From Ariolimax columbianus (taxonomy: Eukaryota > Mollusca > Gastropoda > Stylommatophora > Arionidae): DNA of 64,000 bases. The notes under the pieces were generated by a model that did no database searches, had not been told where the DNA came from, and worked only from the letters and a program-made list of their open reading frames with translations. Positions 10,411 to 20,737 of the stretch are shown in pieces. The translations under genes were made by a program, and so were the position numbers. The stretch lies in contig JAVGWX010000004.1 in NCBI GenBank assembly GCA_036924085.1, forward strand, positions 15,276,454 to 15,340,453. The letters are read 5' to 3'. Every line of letters begins with the position of its first letter. Position 1 is the stretch's first letter.

Positions 10411-11194
10411 ATGACGAGATCTCTTCTCCGCATGTTTGGAATCAGTCATCAGCCGATGCAACTGGAACACCGTTGTCATCCAAATTGACGACAGGCGCCT
10501 CAATCACCTTCGATTTGTCAACGACATAGTGCTCATCACAGAGTCAGTAGCAGAAGCCAACCAAATGATGCAGGTACTCCATGTTGAGGGCAGGAAAGCA
10601 GGACTTGAAGATGAGTGTATCGAAGACCAAAGTGTTGCGCAATCGTTTCGCCAATTATTTTGATCCAGTCTTCCTTGACAGGGTGGGCATAGAGGACGTG
10701 GACGAGTACATCTATCTTGAGCGCCTTCAGTTCCACTGTGCTCCCTACGATGTGCTATAGTGCTGAGAGATGGACACTCGCAAAATTGATAGTGACCCAT
10801 GCCTCTCTCTAGAGACGTTCGGGCTGAATCATTCTCCGCAGCCAACATTTGCAAATACTTTACAATTCTGACATACGACGACTGTCCTTTGTGGTTGACG
10901 CGGTAATCTATACAGACAATGCAAAACATAGATGAGCAGGCTGCATATTACCACGAAACGATGGGGGTGGAGCATGCGACAGCAATCTGGTATCCCTGAG
11001 GCATAAGGAGACTGCGGGAAAGTCCTCACAAGCGTTGGTCAGACTCACGTGCTGTCCTCAACAACATCCTATAGTCTTCTGAAGTAGAGTTTACCACCTA
11101 CTGGACTTCCGTGGCTTAAGACATGGTCCGCTGGAGACGAAGTTGTGACCTCGCCGAGGAACGGATCATCAATATCAAAATTAAGAAGAAGAAT
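10411..11194 (+). pseudogene. 5'-truncated LINE 3' half, decayed
   Basis: RTE-like LINE fragment. RT wording: LFSACLESVI near 10425, RRLNHLRFVNDIVLITESV near 10495 (the FADD-type catalytic motif reads FVND), QMMQVLHVEGRKAGLED near 10565, then frameshifted IEDVDEYIYLERLQFH near 10690, LRHKETAGKSSQALV near 11000 and SRGLRHG near 11120. It ends in an AAGAAGAAGAATAA tail. AACAAAATT at 10402-10410 and 11195-11203 is a likely 9-bp target duplication. It sits inside a TTGATTAAACA satellite. Confidence 0.75.
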
Positions 11195-11350
11195 AACAAA
11201 ATTTGATTTACAAAATATTCTTTAAATTTGTTTAACCAAATATTTGATTAAACAATCATGTCAAGATTTGGTTAACTGAATCGAACATAATGTCAAGATT
11301 TGGTTAACCGAATCGAACATAATGCCACGATTTTGTTAACGATCAAGTAT
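11195..11350. repeat. AT-rich tandem repeat, right part
   Basis: Continuation of the 10235-10410 repeat: units such as TGTCAAGATTTGGTTAACTG and AATCGAACATAA, repeated three times near the end. Confidence 0.7.
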
Positions 11351-11399
11351 GAAGTAGACTGAAGAGAGGAGGTCCAACTGTTTAAAAAAAAATGTAATT

Positions 11400-11712
11400 T
11401 CTCGCCTGTTGGTATTTTATGTAATCAAGAAAAAGACAAAGGCCGCCGTCCATCGCAGACGATGGTGGCATCATTTATTTTGCTAGCACTATTTTTAGTA
11501 AGGATTAACTGCGCTACTTTTTATCCTCGCTCTCTCGTCTCGTGCCTCCCGACCCCAGTGGCAAATCCAGGACAAGACGACTATGGGGCGACTACGAGAT
11601 GCAGAGGACTCCGCATCAAGCACCCGTGAAAAAGACGACGGAGTCCAGAGTTAAACACACACCACCTGATCACGAGGCCTACGGCTTAACCACTTCGCCA
11701 CGGAATATCCAT
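11400..11712 (-). mobile_element. tRNA-like SINE candidate
   Basis: On the minus strand a perfect A-box pattern (TGGCGAAGTGGTTAAGCCG) lies at about 11682-11705. It is followed by about 280 bp with no ORF. The expected B-box position is degenerate (GTGTGTGTTTAACTCTG). The ends are not fixed by a target duplication. Confidence 0.5.
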
Positions 11713-12189
11713 TTTCTGTAATACTACCTATTTAATTGGGCTGTTTCATTCTTAATCCCATGGGATTAAAAAAAAGAAGGCCTTCGTGTTTAGCTAAGAC
11801 TGGTTAAAATTGCTCTATGAAAATATTCTGATAATAGTCCGCAGGGGTTGATGGGAATTCGTGTTCTTAACTAAGATACTATTGAGGAGAATATAATACA
11901 CTTGTTGATCATTAACATTAATAAGGTCTTCAGGAAGACAGAATAGCCGATGTAAATATACTCCATAGAGGCCATACAAGGTTAGTGTCACACCATCAAT
12001 TTCAAGCGACCATGTTGACGGTGGACAAGATAATCGTATTCATGAAATTGATTGAGGCTGCCAGGATTCCCTAGCAAGTGTTAAAGTAAAGATGTGAGGA
12101 AATGATGGTGTCGAGTGTTCCCAAGCGGGTAAATATCCCACGTCAGGTAGTTTATAAAGGGTTGGTGCTTCAATCTGTGTGGCTGATTG
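11713..12189. other. Unassigned sequence
   Basis: No feature recognised. Confidence 0.4.
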
Positions 12190-12335
12190 GTTTGTCCCAT
12201 CTTACACTCTTGGGAATGACAGAGCGGTTAGATGGCTTTTCTCTGGCTGCAAAATGCCAGGGTTCGATTTCTGGCCTGAACGCGTTCTATACTACCCAAC
12301 TTTAAATTGGTTCGTGACTTACAGTTAGGGCTGAA
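12190..12335 (+). mobile_element. tRNA-related SINE head
   Basis: Plus-strand sequence with an A-box-like GACAGAGCGGTTAGATGG and B box AGGGTTCGATTTCTGG 35-40 bp later, spaced as in a tRNA gene. The flanks do not fold as a complete tRNA by eye, so I call a SINE head rather than a tRNA gene. Confidence 0.5.
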
Positions 12336-12394
12336 CATTCATATGAATGCAATTGGTCACTACACCTCATGAAACGATGAGATCTTGTACAATT

Positions 12395-12600
12395 AAGTTT
12401 CTCAGTTCAGTTCATCCTGTAACCCATCAGGTCGTTGAGGCACACTTGAAGACACTCCCACAATCCCACGCCATCTCTGTCTGTCCGCTACCGTCAGTCG
12501 TGCCTCACCGGGACGAAGATTTGACCACTCAGTGATGTTGTCTGCCCATCTCTTCCTTGGACGACCCTGCCCTCTCTTTCCTGGTACGGAACCAAGTTTC
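12395..12600 (-). pseudogene. LINE ORF2 C-terminal fragment
   Basis: On the minus strand the frame reads like a LINE C-terminus: KRKGRQGRPRKRW-type wording (here ERKGRVVQGR) near 12590-12560, then a stretch equivalent to ADNITEWSNLRPGEARLTVA and VGVSS near 12540-12450, and a GYRMN tail. Frameshifts are present. A related scrap lies at 5736. Confidence 0.6.
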
Positions 12601-12754
12601 TAGTACTTCATAAAAACCGCAGTGACTGCCATGATACCACTTTTCTACATTCTCGTTGTTGTGAAAACGGTATTCATCCTTCTTGGATAACGGTAGATAA
12701 TTGATAACAATTGGCGTAATTGGTGTTATTCTTTCGGTAATGTCAATAATATAT

Positions 12755-12880
12755 GGATGCAAGCGATTGATATAATTCGTTTCTACTGCCATTGTTATAA
12801 TGGGATTCGGGGCAACGAAACAGCTGACATCCTGGCTTCACAAGCATCAGTTACGCAATACTGTAGGGAAATCAACAATT
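12755..12880 (+). pseudogene. LINE RNase H fragment
   Basis: The open frame 12757-13041 includes NGIRGNETADILASQASV, the C-terminal RNase H signature (H-x-GIRGNE-x-AD-x-LA) found in I/Jockey-group LINEs. The rest of the frame has no RNase H or RT motifs, so this is a scrap of about 40 residues plus decayed sequence. Confidence 0.6.
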
Positions 12881-13175
12881 CAAAGAATACATATTTATTT
12901 TACATTAAACGAGGTTCCCGCAGACTGTGGCGCAAGAGAGGAAGTGTGCACATCCAACTAGTTGCAGGAATTATCAGTATCCACACTCCATTTACTGAGA
13001 GACTGTGCACCTATGGGTATGTCCTGAATGCAGTGAAGTAGGGTCTTAGGAATAGAACAGAACAGCTAGAGTATAGGTATTCAAAATATTTACAAATTGG
13101 CTTGTCCCGAGTAATCTATCCTAATTCCTGGAAGGAAGACTAACCACTGGTCAAGAAAAATATACTGATACTGAT

Positions 13176-13485
13176 ACTTTTGTCAGGTTCAGGCAAAACA
13201 TACTGGCAAAGAGCCTCACTTTGGCTTCATCATAGCCCTTCCTGGAAACGGGCTGTTTTCGTGGTAGCCTGACTAACAAGATGAGGGATCGACGTGATCC
13301 CCATAGTAATGAGCGACACGCAGATGAAGCCAAGCATAGCACAATCGCCTGGAGGAGCACAATCAACCTTCATCAGCCAGCTCGAGATGTTAGGAAAGCT
13401 ACTGCAACCCGCTACTTAACGCCCTTTTCAGGGCGTACAAAAGAGTAACCTACTCATTATGAGCTTTCGCGAACAACAACCCTAG
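13176..13485 (+). mobile_element. Satellite-headed element, copy B (best body)
   Basis: Starts with a single array-type unit (GTTCAGGCAAAACATACTGG) followed by the full body: TTCCTGGAAACGGGCTG, GTAGCCTGACTAAC, GAGGGATCGACGTGATCCCC, AACCTTCATCAGCC, GCTACTGCAACCC and hairpin ACGCCCTTTTCAGGGCGT at 13419-13436, then ACAAAAGAGTAACCTACTC. It has no expanded array of its own, but a large array follows at 13560. Confidence 0.85.
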
Positions 13486-13559
13486 TTCATTCTTATGCTG
13501 ATTGTATTGATGCTCTCCGTGTTGTAAGTTGTATAATTGCTGGCATATCTACTTTATAC

Positions 13560-14418
13560 TTCAATAGGAAGCGAAGGGGACATCAGAGTAAGGTGCAACA
13601 TGCCGAACCAGGGCCCCACAATCCATCAGAGTAAGGTGCAACATGCATAACAAGGCCCCACGATCCATCAGAGTAAGGTGCAACATGCAGAACAAGGCCC
13701 CACAATCCATCCGAGTAAGGTGCAACATGCAGAACAAGGCCCCACAATCCATCAGAGTAAGGGGCAACATGCATAACAAGGTCCCACAATCCATCAGAGT
13801 AAGGTGCAACATGCAGAACAAGGCCCCACAATCCATCAGAGTCAGGTGCAACATGCAGAACAAGGCCCCACAATCCATCAGAGTCAGGTACAACATGCAC
13901 AACAAGGCCCCACAGCCCATCAGAGTAAGGTGAACCATGCAGAACAAGGCCCCACAACCCATCAGAGTAAGGTGTACCATGCAGAACAAGGCCACACAAC
14001 CGATCAGAGGTGAAACATACTGAACAAGGCCTCACAACCAATTAGAGGTGAAACATACCGAACAAGGCCCTACAACCGATTAGAGGTGAAACATACCGAA
14101 CAAGGCCCCACAACCGATCAGAGGTAAAACATACCGAACAAGGCCCCACAACCGATCAGAGGTGAAACATACCGAACAAGGCCCCACAACCAATTAGAGG
14201 TGAAACATACCGAATAAGGCCCCACAATCGATCAGAGGTGAAACATACCGAACAAGGCCTCACAACCGATCAGAGGGGAAACATACCGAACAAGGCCTCA
14301 CAGCCAATCAGAGGTGAAACATACCGAACAAGGCCCCACATCCAATCAGAGGTGAAACATACCGAACAAGGCCCCAAAGCCAATCAGAGGTGAAACATAC
14401 CGAACAAGGCCCCACAAC
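13560..14418. repeat. Two-phase 38-41-bp minisatellite
   Basis: Left half: about ten units of roughly 41 bp, CATCAGAGTAAGGTGCAACA then TGCAGAACAAGGCCCCACAA. Right half: about eleven units of roughly 38 bp with GATCAGAGGTGAAACATACC then GAACAAGGCCCCACAAC. The unit shares the (G/A)GTCAG-GTGAAACATACTGA core of the arrays at 19571, 39176 and 61140. It directly precedes a satellite-headed element body at 14419. Both long reading frames across it are repeat artefacts. Confidence 0.9.
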
Positions 14419-14625
14419 TCGTTCTAGTCACGCTCCTAGAAGCAGACTGTGACATAGCAGGTTGGCCAATAAAGTGGTGATCGATATCGTAGTCCCCATA
14501 TTGGTGAGCTTGCTGAGGTGTTTCGAGCTGCAGTACAGCCAGGAGGACCTAGATCCATCTTCTGAAGTGCGTCTCAAGATGAGTCACTGTAACCAGCAAC
14601 TACCAAGAAATATCGCAAGACGGAA
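14419..14625 (+). mobile_element. Satellite-headed element, diverged copy E
   Basis: Diverged body after the 13560-14418 array: GTTGGCCAATAAAGTGG, GATCGATATCGTAGTCCCC, AGCCAGGAGGACC, GATCCATCTTCTGAAG, GAGTCACTGTAACC. Order and spacing match copies A and B; the 3' hairpin is lost. Confidence 0.6.
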
Positions 14626-14988
14626 AAACTCAGTGCACTTGGTCTCGGAAACAGAAACTTCAATATGCGTTTTTATTCATGTGTCCTCTGCCTCGCCTTT
14701 CTGGTCTCCATGAACACAAGCACTCAGATATCTTCATTGTTCCCAGTAACGTGACCCCCCTCTCCCTTGCATTTCTGGTCTCCATGAACACGAGCACTCA
14801 GATATCTTCATTGTTCTCAGTAACATGACCCCCCCCCTCTCCCTCGCCTTTCTGATCTCCACGAACAAGATCTCTCAAACAAATATCTTCAATATCCACC
14901 CCCTCCCCATCGGTGTTTTCTTCGCCTTTCGGTCTCCATCAACAAAAGCTCTCAAACAGATATTTTCAATGTTCCCAGCCAGGTAATG

Positions 14989-15019
<31 letters not shown>

Positions 15020-15077
15020 CGGTCTCCATCAACAAAAGCTCTCACACATATATTTTCAATGTTCCCAGCCAGGTAAT

Positions 15078-15126
<49 letters not shown>

Positions 15127-15360
15127 CATTCGGTCTCCATCAACAAAAGCTCTCAAACAGATATTTTCAATGTTCCCAGCCAGGTAATGCTCTCTCTCTC
15201 TCTCTCTCTCTCACACCATTCGGTCTCCATCAACAAAAGCTCTCAAACAGATATTTTCAATGTTCCCAGCCAGGTAATGCTCTCTCTCTCTCTCTCACCA
15301 TTCGGTCTCCATCAACAAAAGCTCTCAAACAGATATTTTCAATGTTCCCAGCCAGGTAAT

Positions 15361-15403
<43 letters not shown>

Positions 15404-15461
15404 TCGGTCTCCATCAACAAAAGCTCTCAAACAGATATTTTCAATTTCCCAGCCAGGTAAT

Positions 15462-15519
<58 letters not shown>

Positions 15520-15577
15520 CATTCTGTCTCCATCAACAAAAACTCTCAAACAGATATTTTCAATTTCCTAGCCAGGT

Positions 15578-15619
<42 letters not shown>

Positions 15620-15660
15620 TCGGTCTCCATCAACAAAACTCTCAAACAGATTTCTCCAAG
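14626..15660. repeat. Compound array: 65-bp spacer alternating with (CT)n
   Basis: Roughly nine repeats of a conserved 60-70-bp block (CATTCGGTCTCCATCAACAA, CTCTCAAACAGATATTTTCA, TTCCCAGCCAGGTAATG) alternating with (CT)n tracts of 8 to about 40 bp. The first two or three units at the left are longer and lack long CT runs. The Leu-Ser-rich frames are artefacts. Confidence 0.9.
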
Positions 15661-16365
15661 GTTACTGCACTGGAGCATCCGGTGCAAGTAGAGTGATAAT
15701 ATATCTTAGTATAGTATTTTTCGTCAAGTTTGATAACTAGAAAATATTCACAAAGAAACAGATTTCTGTAAACATAAATATCACGGACATAACTTATAGT
15801 CTACCCGCAAGTCCTTATGTTCCAAGTAAGGCAAAAAGAGATAACATTGTCTACCTTACATGACTGAAAAAGGAAATCATATTTTAAAAATAATTTTACA
15901 TAACTCCTGTATTTATTTTCTTCTGGTGTGTTCCGACGCTTTAAACTTACATATTGTTTATTTATTTCAAATGTACCGAAAGGGTTGTTTAAAAAAATTA
16001 GTTTTTACCTTGTTGTTTAGGTAGATTTAATTATTTATATTTGACATCAAATTGATTGTGTGAATTGTGTTTTTAGTCCCGTTCTTCATTTAATTGTTAG
16101 TGTAAAAATCTTCGATTTTCTGTTATCGCATTAAGTTATATTCGTTAGCGTAGTTCCTTGCTTTTGTGTGCTGGTTTTGTTTGTCGATATACAGATAAAT
16201 ACATTTTGTGTATCGAAAAATGACCATAAAGTGTAGCGAAAATAACTCAGATATTATGTATCCTGCACTTAATTCTTGAACACGCTTCTGCTCTTGTCAG
16301 TTCAGTAGAAGAAATCACACAAAGTCATTACGGAATATGTTGCAAATAAGACATCTTATTGCAAT
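15661..16365. other. Unassigned AT-rich sequence
   Basis: About 700 bp, AT-rich, with no ORF or repeat that I recognise. Confidence 0.45.
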
Positions 16366-16575
16366 CAATCAATCAAAGCCGGTCGTTCCTCTCGGTGTAT
16401 AGGCCATCGACAACATCTCGCCAGCATACACGATCCTGTTCTGCTCTTTCTGCCTCTCTCCAGGTGTAATCATTTAATTTTTGTTCCCTCTCACATTTTC
16501 TTCTCCATGTATTTTTGGGTCTACTTATCTGTCTTCCCATTAGGATTCCAAGTCAAGTCTGTATGGTTATATGTT
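16366..16575 (-). pseudogene. LINE ORF2 C-terminal fragment with CAAT-type tail
   Basis: Minus-strand reading gives a GRQISRPKNTWRRK-like basic stretch, then DYTWREAERAEQDRVCWRD and GLYTERNDRL, the usual C-terminal wording of RTE-like LINE ORF2. A short (AATC)n run at 16362-16375 would be its 3' tail. It lacks catalytic domains. Confidence 0.65.
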
Positions 16576-16699
16576 AGATGGTGCCTTCCGTAGAGTATGT
16601 CCTATCAAGCCCCATTTTCTTCGATTAATTTATTGTTCTAGGGACTGTTGCTGGCTCCTTTCACATATGTCTTCATTCCTCACCATGTTCTGCTACTTT

Positions 16700-17190
16700 A
16701 TCCACATTATGATCCCTGAGTTAAAATTAACTAACTCTATCTCTGAGAGCAGACATGTTGTATTAACTCTTGGCTGAGTTAAAACTAACAACCTCAATCC
16801 ATTTGAATAAACAGTTTGTATTAACTCTGGGCTGAGTTAAAATTAACAAACTGCATCTCTGAGAGCAGACAGGTTATATTAACTCTACTCTGAGTTGAAA
16901 CTAATAAACTCCATCTTTGAGAGTAGATAGGTTATAATAATTCTAGGTTGAGTTTAAACGAACTATCTCCATCCATTTAAACAGACAGGTTGTATTAACT
17001 CTTGGCTGAGTTAAAACTAACAATCTCCATCCATTTAAACAGACAGGTTATATTAACTCTTGGCTGAGTTAAAACTAACAATCTCCATCCATTTAAACAG
17101 ACAGGTTATATTAACTCTTGGCTGAGTTTAAACTAACAATCTCCATCCATTTAAATAGACAGGTTGTATTAACTCCAATGATTATCGCAA
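16700..17190. repeat. ~57-bp minisatellite with GAGTTAA palindromes
   Basis: About eight units each with ATTAACTCTTGGCTGAGTTA, then AACTAACAATCTCCATCC and a 3' ACAGACAGGTT. TTAACTC and GAGTTAA within each unit form a small inverted repeat. Confidence 0.85.
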
Positions 17191-18198
17191 GTTAACAACC
17201 GTGAGAGAAGAGACAAATATCGTCTTCAGCAATTATGCGCGAGCAGGCGTAGTCGATGCAGTTTTTGCACAACTTTCAATTACTGGATGTCAACTCAGTT
17301 GAGACCTCTCTGCACGCACGTTTTATACGGTTCATTATGTGATAGTTCCGTCACTCTATCATCTTCTCTGCTTCCTTAGTGTTGCCCATATGTCGTTGCA
17401 ACTGTGTTAAGTAATCCTAACCGTTAGATCATTTATTACCCCAGTTATCGGGTTTATCCTGTAACTATCTATTGTAAACAAAAAGATGAGCAAGCGAGTG
17501 AAAGAAAGGAATGTGCAGGGAAGCCTGCGCGAACATATGAAATGCATTCAAACCGTGAAGTTTAAGGCATCCCATTAGGAAGTTCAAGCGATTTTCAAGT
17601 TCAAATCAGTCGATGATCGAAGGAGCAGTAGACTATGGCAGTGACTCTTGTCTTGATGTCCGGGACCATTGAAATGGCTGACGATTTGAGATCCGGAGTT
17701 ATTGAACATGTTATTGCGGTATTGATGAATCGTGCACGGAGATCAAGGCTGAACTTGTCAATGTATTTATTAAACAGGTTTTTAGACATAGAAAATAAAA
17801 AGAACAATAACACACGAGTAGTAACGCAATTTAAACTTTGAAAAAAAAAATAACAGAAGAAATAAACTGATACATATATCTGAAAAAAATCAATTAGTAT
17901 TTATAAGACATTTGTTTTCAAATCGCTCAAAGAAGATAGTTCGCGCGGAGAAGCACACTAGATAATAACAAATCAGATTGACTTTATTATGATAAAGTAG
18001 ATTACATAACTGATTGACAATGTCACAAACTTATCCAGGTGCAGACATAAATAATTATCACAATTGGTTGAAACAGACAGAGGTAACTTCAAATATCGTT
18101 TTATATGTCACACTTTAGGGCAGAGGGAGAAGGTAGTTAAAGTAATGAGGAGTGCAGGGAAGAGGTCCTTAAACGTTTAAAACATACACAGCTATCTG
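17191..18198. other. Unassigned sequence
   Basis: About 1 kb. Overlapping open frames of 68-70 codons at 17601-17841 on opposite strands have no recognisable motif. Confidence 0.4.
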
Positions 18199-18586
18199 GA
18201 TCAACTGGTACGGGATCAAGATGCTGAGCAGCGAATGAGCTGCAGTGGTCAGCGACCCATAGCTGACTGCTAGCGTCAGGACCAGCGAACCATAGCTGCC
18301 AAGACCCTTCTACACCTCCACGCGGTGATCCTGGATAACAGGCTGCAGCAGGGGAGACTGGCTAAGGAGAAGGGATCGAAGAGGGAATGCTAACCCGGTA
18401 CTCAAAAATTGTTTGCTGAAGTCGGATGTGTTGGACTGAAAGGTGCAAATATCGCAGCCAAGCTGTAAACTACGACAGAACGCATTCCGTTCTCTAGACT
18501 ACATTCTGCTACTTAAGCCCTTTCAGGGTTTGGTAACGGGAGATTGAGAACGAACGAAGAAGAAGAAGAAGAAGATCAACCGGTAC
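18199..18586 (+). mobile_element. Full-length (GAA)n SINE (SINE-2) with 13-bp TSD
   Basis: The insert starts GGGATCAAGATGCTGAGCAG (18212) and ends with (GAA)n at 18573. The flanks GATCAACTGGTAC (18199-18211) and GATCAACCGGTAC (18574-18586) differ by one base, giving a 13-bp target duplication. Internal landmarks: CTGGCTAAGGAGAAGGGATC, TGCTGAAGTCGGATG (module shared with SINE-1), GCTACTTAAGCCCTTTCAGG, and AGATTGAGAACGAACGAAG before the tail. The same start and end recur at 42049-42421 (minus) and 48301-48873 (plus). I see no clear tRNA head. Confidence 0.9.
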
Positions 18587-18664
18587 TACAGCCAGCTTAT
18601 AATAAAGTAATGAATGCGCTAATGGCAAAATTAAATGAACCACTCCTTCATCTTACCTTACTGA

Positions 18665-19050
18665 TTAATACAAAGTATATAGTCCCACATACTTTATAAG
18701 ATATATAGAGTCCCAACTGCGTTATAAGAAGTTTATATAACTACCTGTTTTATAAGAAGTATCATGCTGAAGTCGGATGCACTGGGCCGACAGGCGCAAA
18801 ATAAAATCCACAGTGCAATGCACACCGCCTTGGGGATTAGAGAAATAAGTTGAACGTGAAAAAAAGAAATTATAAGGATATAAAAAATTATATAAAAAAA
18901 AGTATATCAAAACTTAGAAGTATATAACCAGTCTACAACCGCGTTAAAAGGAGTGTATAATCCAACTATTTTATAAGAAGTATATAGTCTCAACTGTTTT
19001 ATTAGAAGTATAGTTGCAATTGTTTAATGAGAAGTATATGGTTCAAACTG
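18665..19050. repeat. Degenerate ~34-bp satellite split by SINE-1
   Basis: Units with TTTATAAGAAGTATATAGTC followed by CCAACTG run from 18665, stop at the SINE-1 fragment at 18765-18868, and resume to about 19050. Confidence 0.7.
18765..18868 (+). mobile_element. 5'-truncated SINE-1
   Basis: Plus-strand copy that begins at the central module (ATGCTGAAGTCGGATGCACT) and runs through AGGCGCAAAATAAAATCC and GCACACCGCCTTGGGG to an A-rich end. It lacks the tRNA-like head. It is embedded in the TATAAGAAGTATAT satellite. Confidence 0.8.
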
Positions 19051-19164
19051 CAGATGACCTTTTTACAGAAGGTATGTATCAAAGAGCTGCCAGGTTACTA
19101 AAATTCCCAAGACTCACACGCCGAGTGATGCTACTGCGACCTCTTGCGGTTACAGCAAAGACAA

Positions 19165-19230
19165 GACAAAAATGGTTACATACAGACTCTGCAGAGCCTT
19201 CTAAACCAGTTTAATAACGCTAGGTTATGT
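19165..19230 (+). mobile_element. CR1-like LINE 3'-UTR scrap
   Basis: GGTTACATACAGACTCTGCA followed by GCCTTCTAAACCAGT matches the reverse complement of the 3' end of the CR1-like LINE at 20738-20790. The upstream 115 bp do not give recognisable RT wording. Confidence 0.5.
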
Positions 19231-19339
19231 TAGGGAGCTCTTGCATTGATGACTTATGTAGCAGTTTATCTTACGTGATGATATTGCCAACTTCAACCAC
19301 AATAATCTTTCATTACCATTTATAACATGATGTTAAGGG

Positions 19340-19570
19340 TGGTGGCTGCTGCTGGAAGCTACTCGTGCTGAATCAACTCTAGACGACCTTTCTTTGGTAG
19401 TGGGTTACAGTAGCTCTTCTTACATCCCGAGGCGTGTTTGAGGAGGTGGACAGTGGTCCTTCTGGCTGTAGGGAAATGTGAGTCCTCTCAGTTAGCTATG
19501 GGGATTATAGAGTTGGTCCTAACCTCAATGACCAGACATCAGCGACACAACCTGTTCCCAGGAACCCGAA
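19340..19570 (-). mobile_element. Satellite-headed element, copy F
   Basis: Reverse-complement body: TCAGCACG near its 3' end, GGGTTACAGTAGCTCTTCTT (family GCTACTGCAACCC), GAGGTGGACAGTGGTCC (family CACCTTCATC region) and ATCCCCATAGC read on minus. Its array lies to the right, which is upstream in element orientation, as in the other copies. Confidence 0.65.
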
Positions 19571-19836
19571 CGAAGATCTGGGGTTAGATCTTGATCAATA
19601 TATTTCATCTGATCCTGACGTAATGTTCGGGACTTGAGATCAGTATATTTCACCTGATCCTGACGTGAGGTTCAGGACTTGAGATCAGTATATTTCACCT
19701 GATCCTGAAGGGAGGTTCAGGACTTGAGATCAGTATATTTCACCTGATCCTGAAGGGAGGTTCAGGACTTGAGATCAGTATATTTCACCTGAATCTGGCG
19801 TGAGGTTCAGGACTTGAGATCAGTATATTGTATTTG
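19571..19836. repeat. ~48-bp minisatellite head of copy F
   Basis: Five units of GATCAGTATATTTCACCTGA followed by a TCCTGACGTGAGGTTCAGGA-type spacer. On the minus strand the core reads TCAGGTGAAATATACTGATC, the same core as at 39176 and 61140. Confidence 0.9.
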
Positions 19837-20139
19837 TCGCTAACGCTAGTCTTGGTACCGTTAATGCACGAGCGTCTCACGTAGAAGACACCAATTTCAA
19901 TCTTAAGTTTCGACACTCTCCAGTCTACCCCGTAATGAACGGGTACCTGAGGTACAGCTTGGGAAGACTAAGCAATGAGAAAGAAAAAATGTGATCGCAC
20001 CAGCTAATGTAATGAAGTGCTAACCACTTTATCCCTGACGGCAGTGTTTGCTATCGGACTTTATCATTGAATGTCGTTTGTACTCTTCACCCTAGCAGCA
20101 CTCTATTGGATGTAGTGGTAGCAGAATGTAACATATAGC
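19837..20139. other. Unassigned sequence
   Basis: No feature recognised. Confidence 0.4.
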
Positions 20140-20413
20140 ATCATCATCATCATCATCATCATCATCTTCATCATCTTCATCATCATCATCATCATCATCA
20201 TCAATGCTCTCGCTCCTTTCAGGAAATATGTCATTGACAACCCGCCTCCAGCAAGCTCAGTCTTAAGTTGCTCTTTTTGCCTTTCTCCAGCTGCGGTTCT
20301 GGGACCAAAGTTCATTTTGAGTCTCTGTCCAGGTGTATCTTTGTTTATCCATCTTCCTCTTCCGGTATGGATTCCATGTCAGGGCCTGTCTGGCAATGTT
20401 TGATGCAGATTTC
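20140..20413 (-). pseudogene. RTE-like LINE, 3' part (outer element of nest)
   Basis: On the minus strand the C-terminal wording (a GPDMESIPEEED-like stretch, then QRLKMNFGPRTAAGERQKEQ) ends before a (GAT)n tail (ATC on plus, 20142-20201). The 64 bp at 20350-20413 are repeated at 24382-24445 with three mismatches, so the rest of this element continues there. The interval between is a later insertion. Confidence 0.75.
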
Positions 20414-20737
20414 AGAGGGAGGAGAGAGAAACGTAAAATAGGTTTTTTTGGATCACCCCTTGGGAGAATCTTTGCTTGCCAGTCATAAAACCACCAAGAA
20501 GACTACACCTACTATCCTGAAGATATGTGCCTTGGTGACAGTCTCTAGCTACCCAAAAATCGGCAGTTCTGGTCTATACGGATAGATCAGCATTCATATC
20601 TACCTCTTTTGCAGGGTATGGTATCCATATGAAATACCCGGATGGGTCCATATACGAGTTTTGTGATTCATTGCCGCTAAAACCGTCCAAAAAGGTTGAA
20701 GAGGAGACCGAGGCTATACAAACAGCAGTTAACTTAA
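20414..20737 (+). pseudogene. RNase H-bearing LINE, left half (middle element of nest)
   Basis: The plus frame from about 20567 reads VLVYTDRSAF, then AGYGIHMKYPDGSIYEFCDS, then EEETEAIQTAVNLT: the first two catalytic blocks of a LINE RNase H (D in YTDRS, E in ETEAI). The protein breaks off at about 20737 where CR1-like sequence starts, and resumes in the same sense at 23662. Upstream (20414-20566) little is readable, so the element is 5'-truncated. It is flanked by the 64-bp duplication. Confidence 0.75.

Noticed and set aside
12190..12335. A real tRNA gene
   Set aside because: A and B boxes are present, but no complete cloverleaf can be drawn by eye; SINE head is more likely.
13561..14041. 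144- and 152-codon overlapping minus frames
   Set aside because: Repeat-derived; several frames of the same array are open at once.
14875..15579. Long Leu-Ser and Arg-Glu repeat frames on both strands
   Set aside because: Encoded by (CT)n/(GA)n plus a tandem spacer; the frames are open on both strands, as expected for such DNA.
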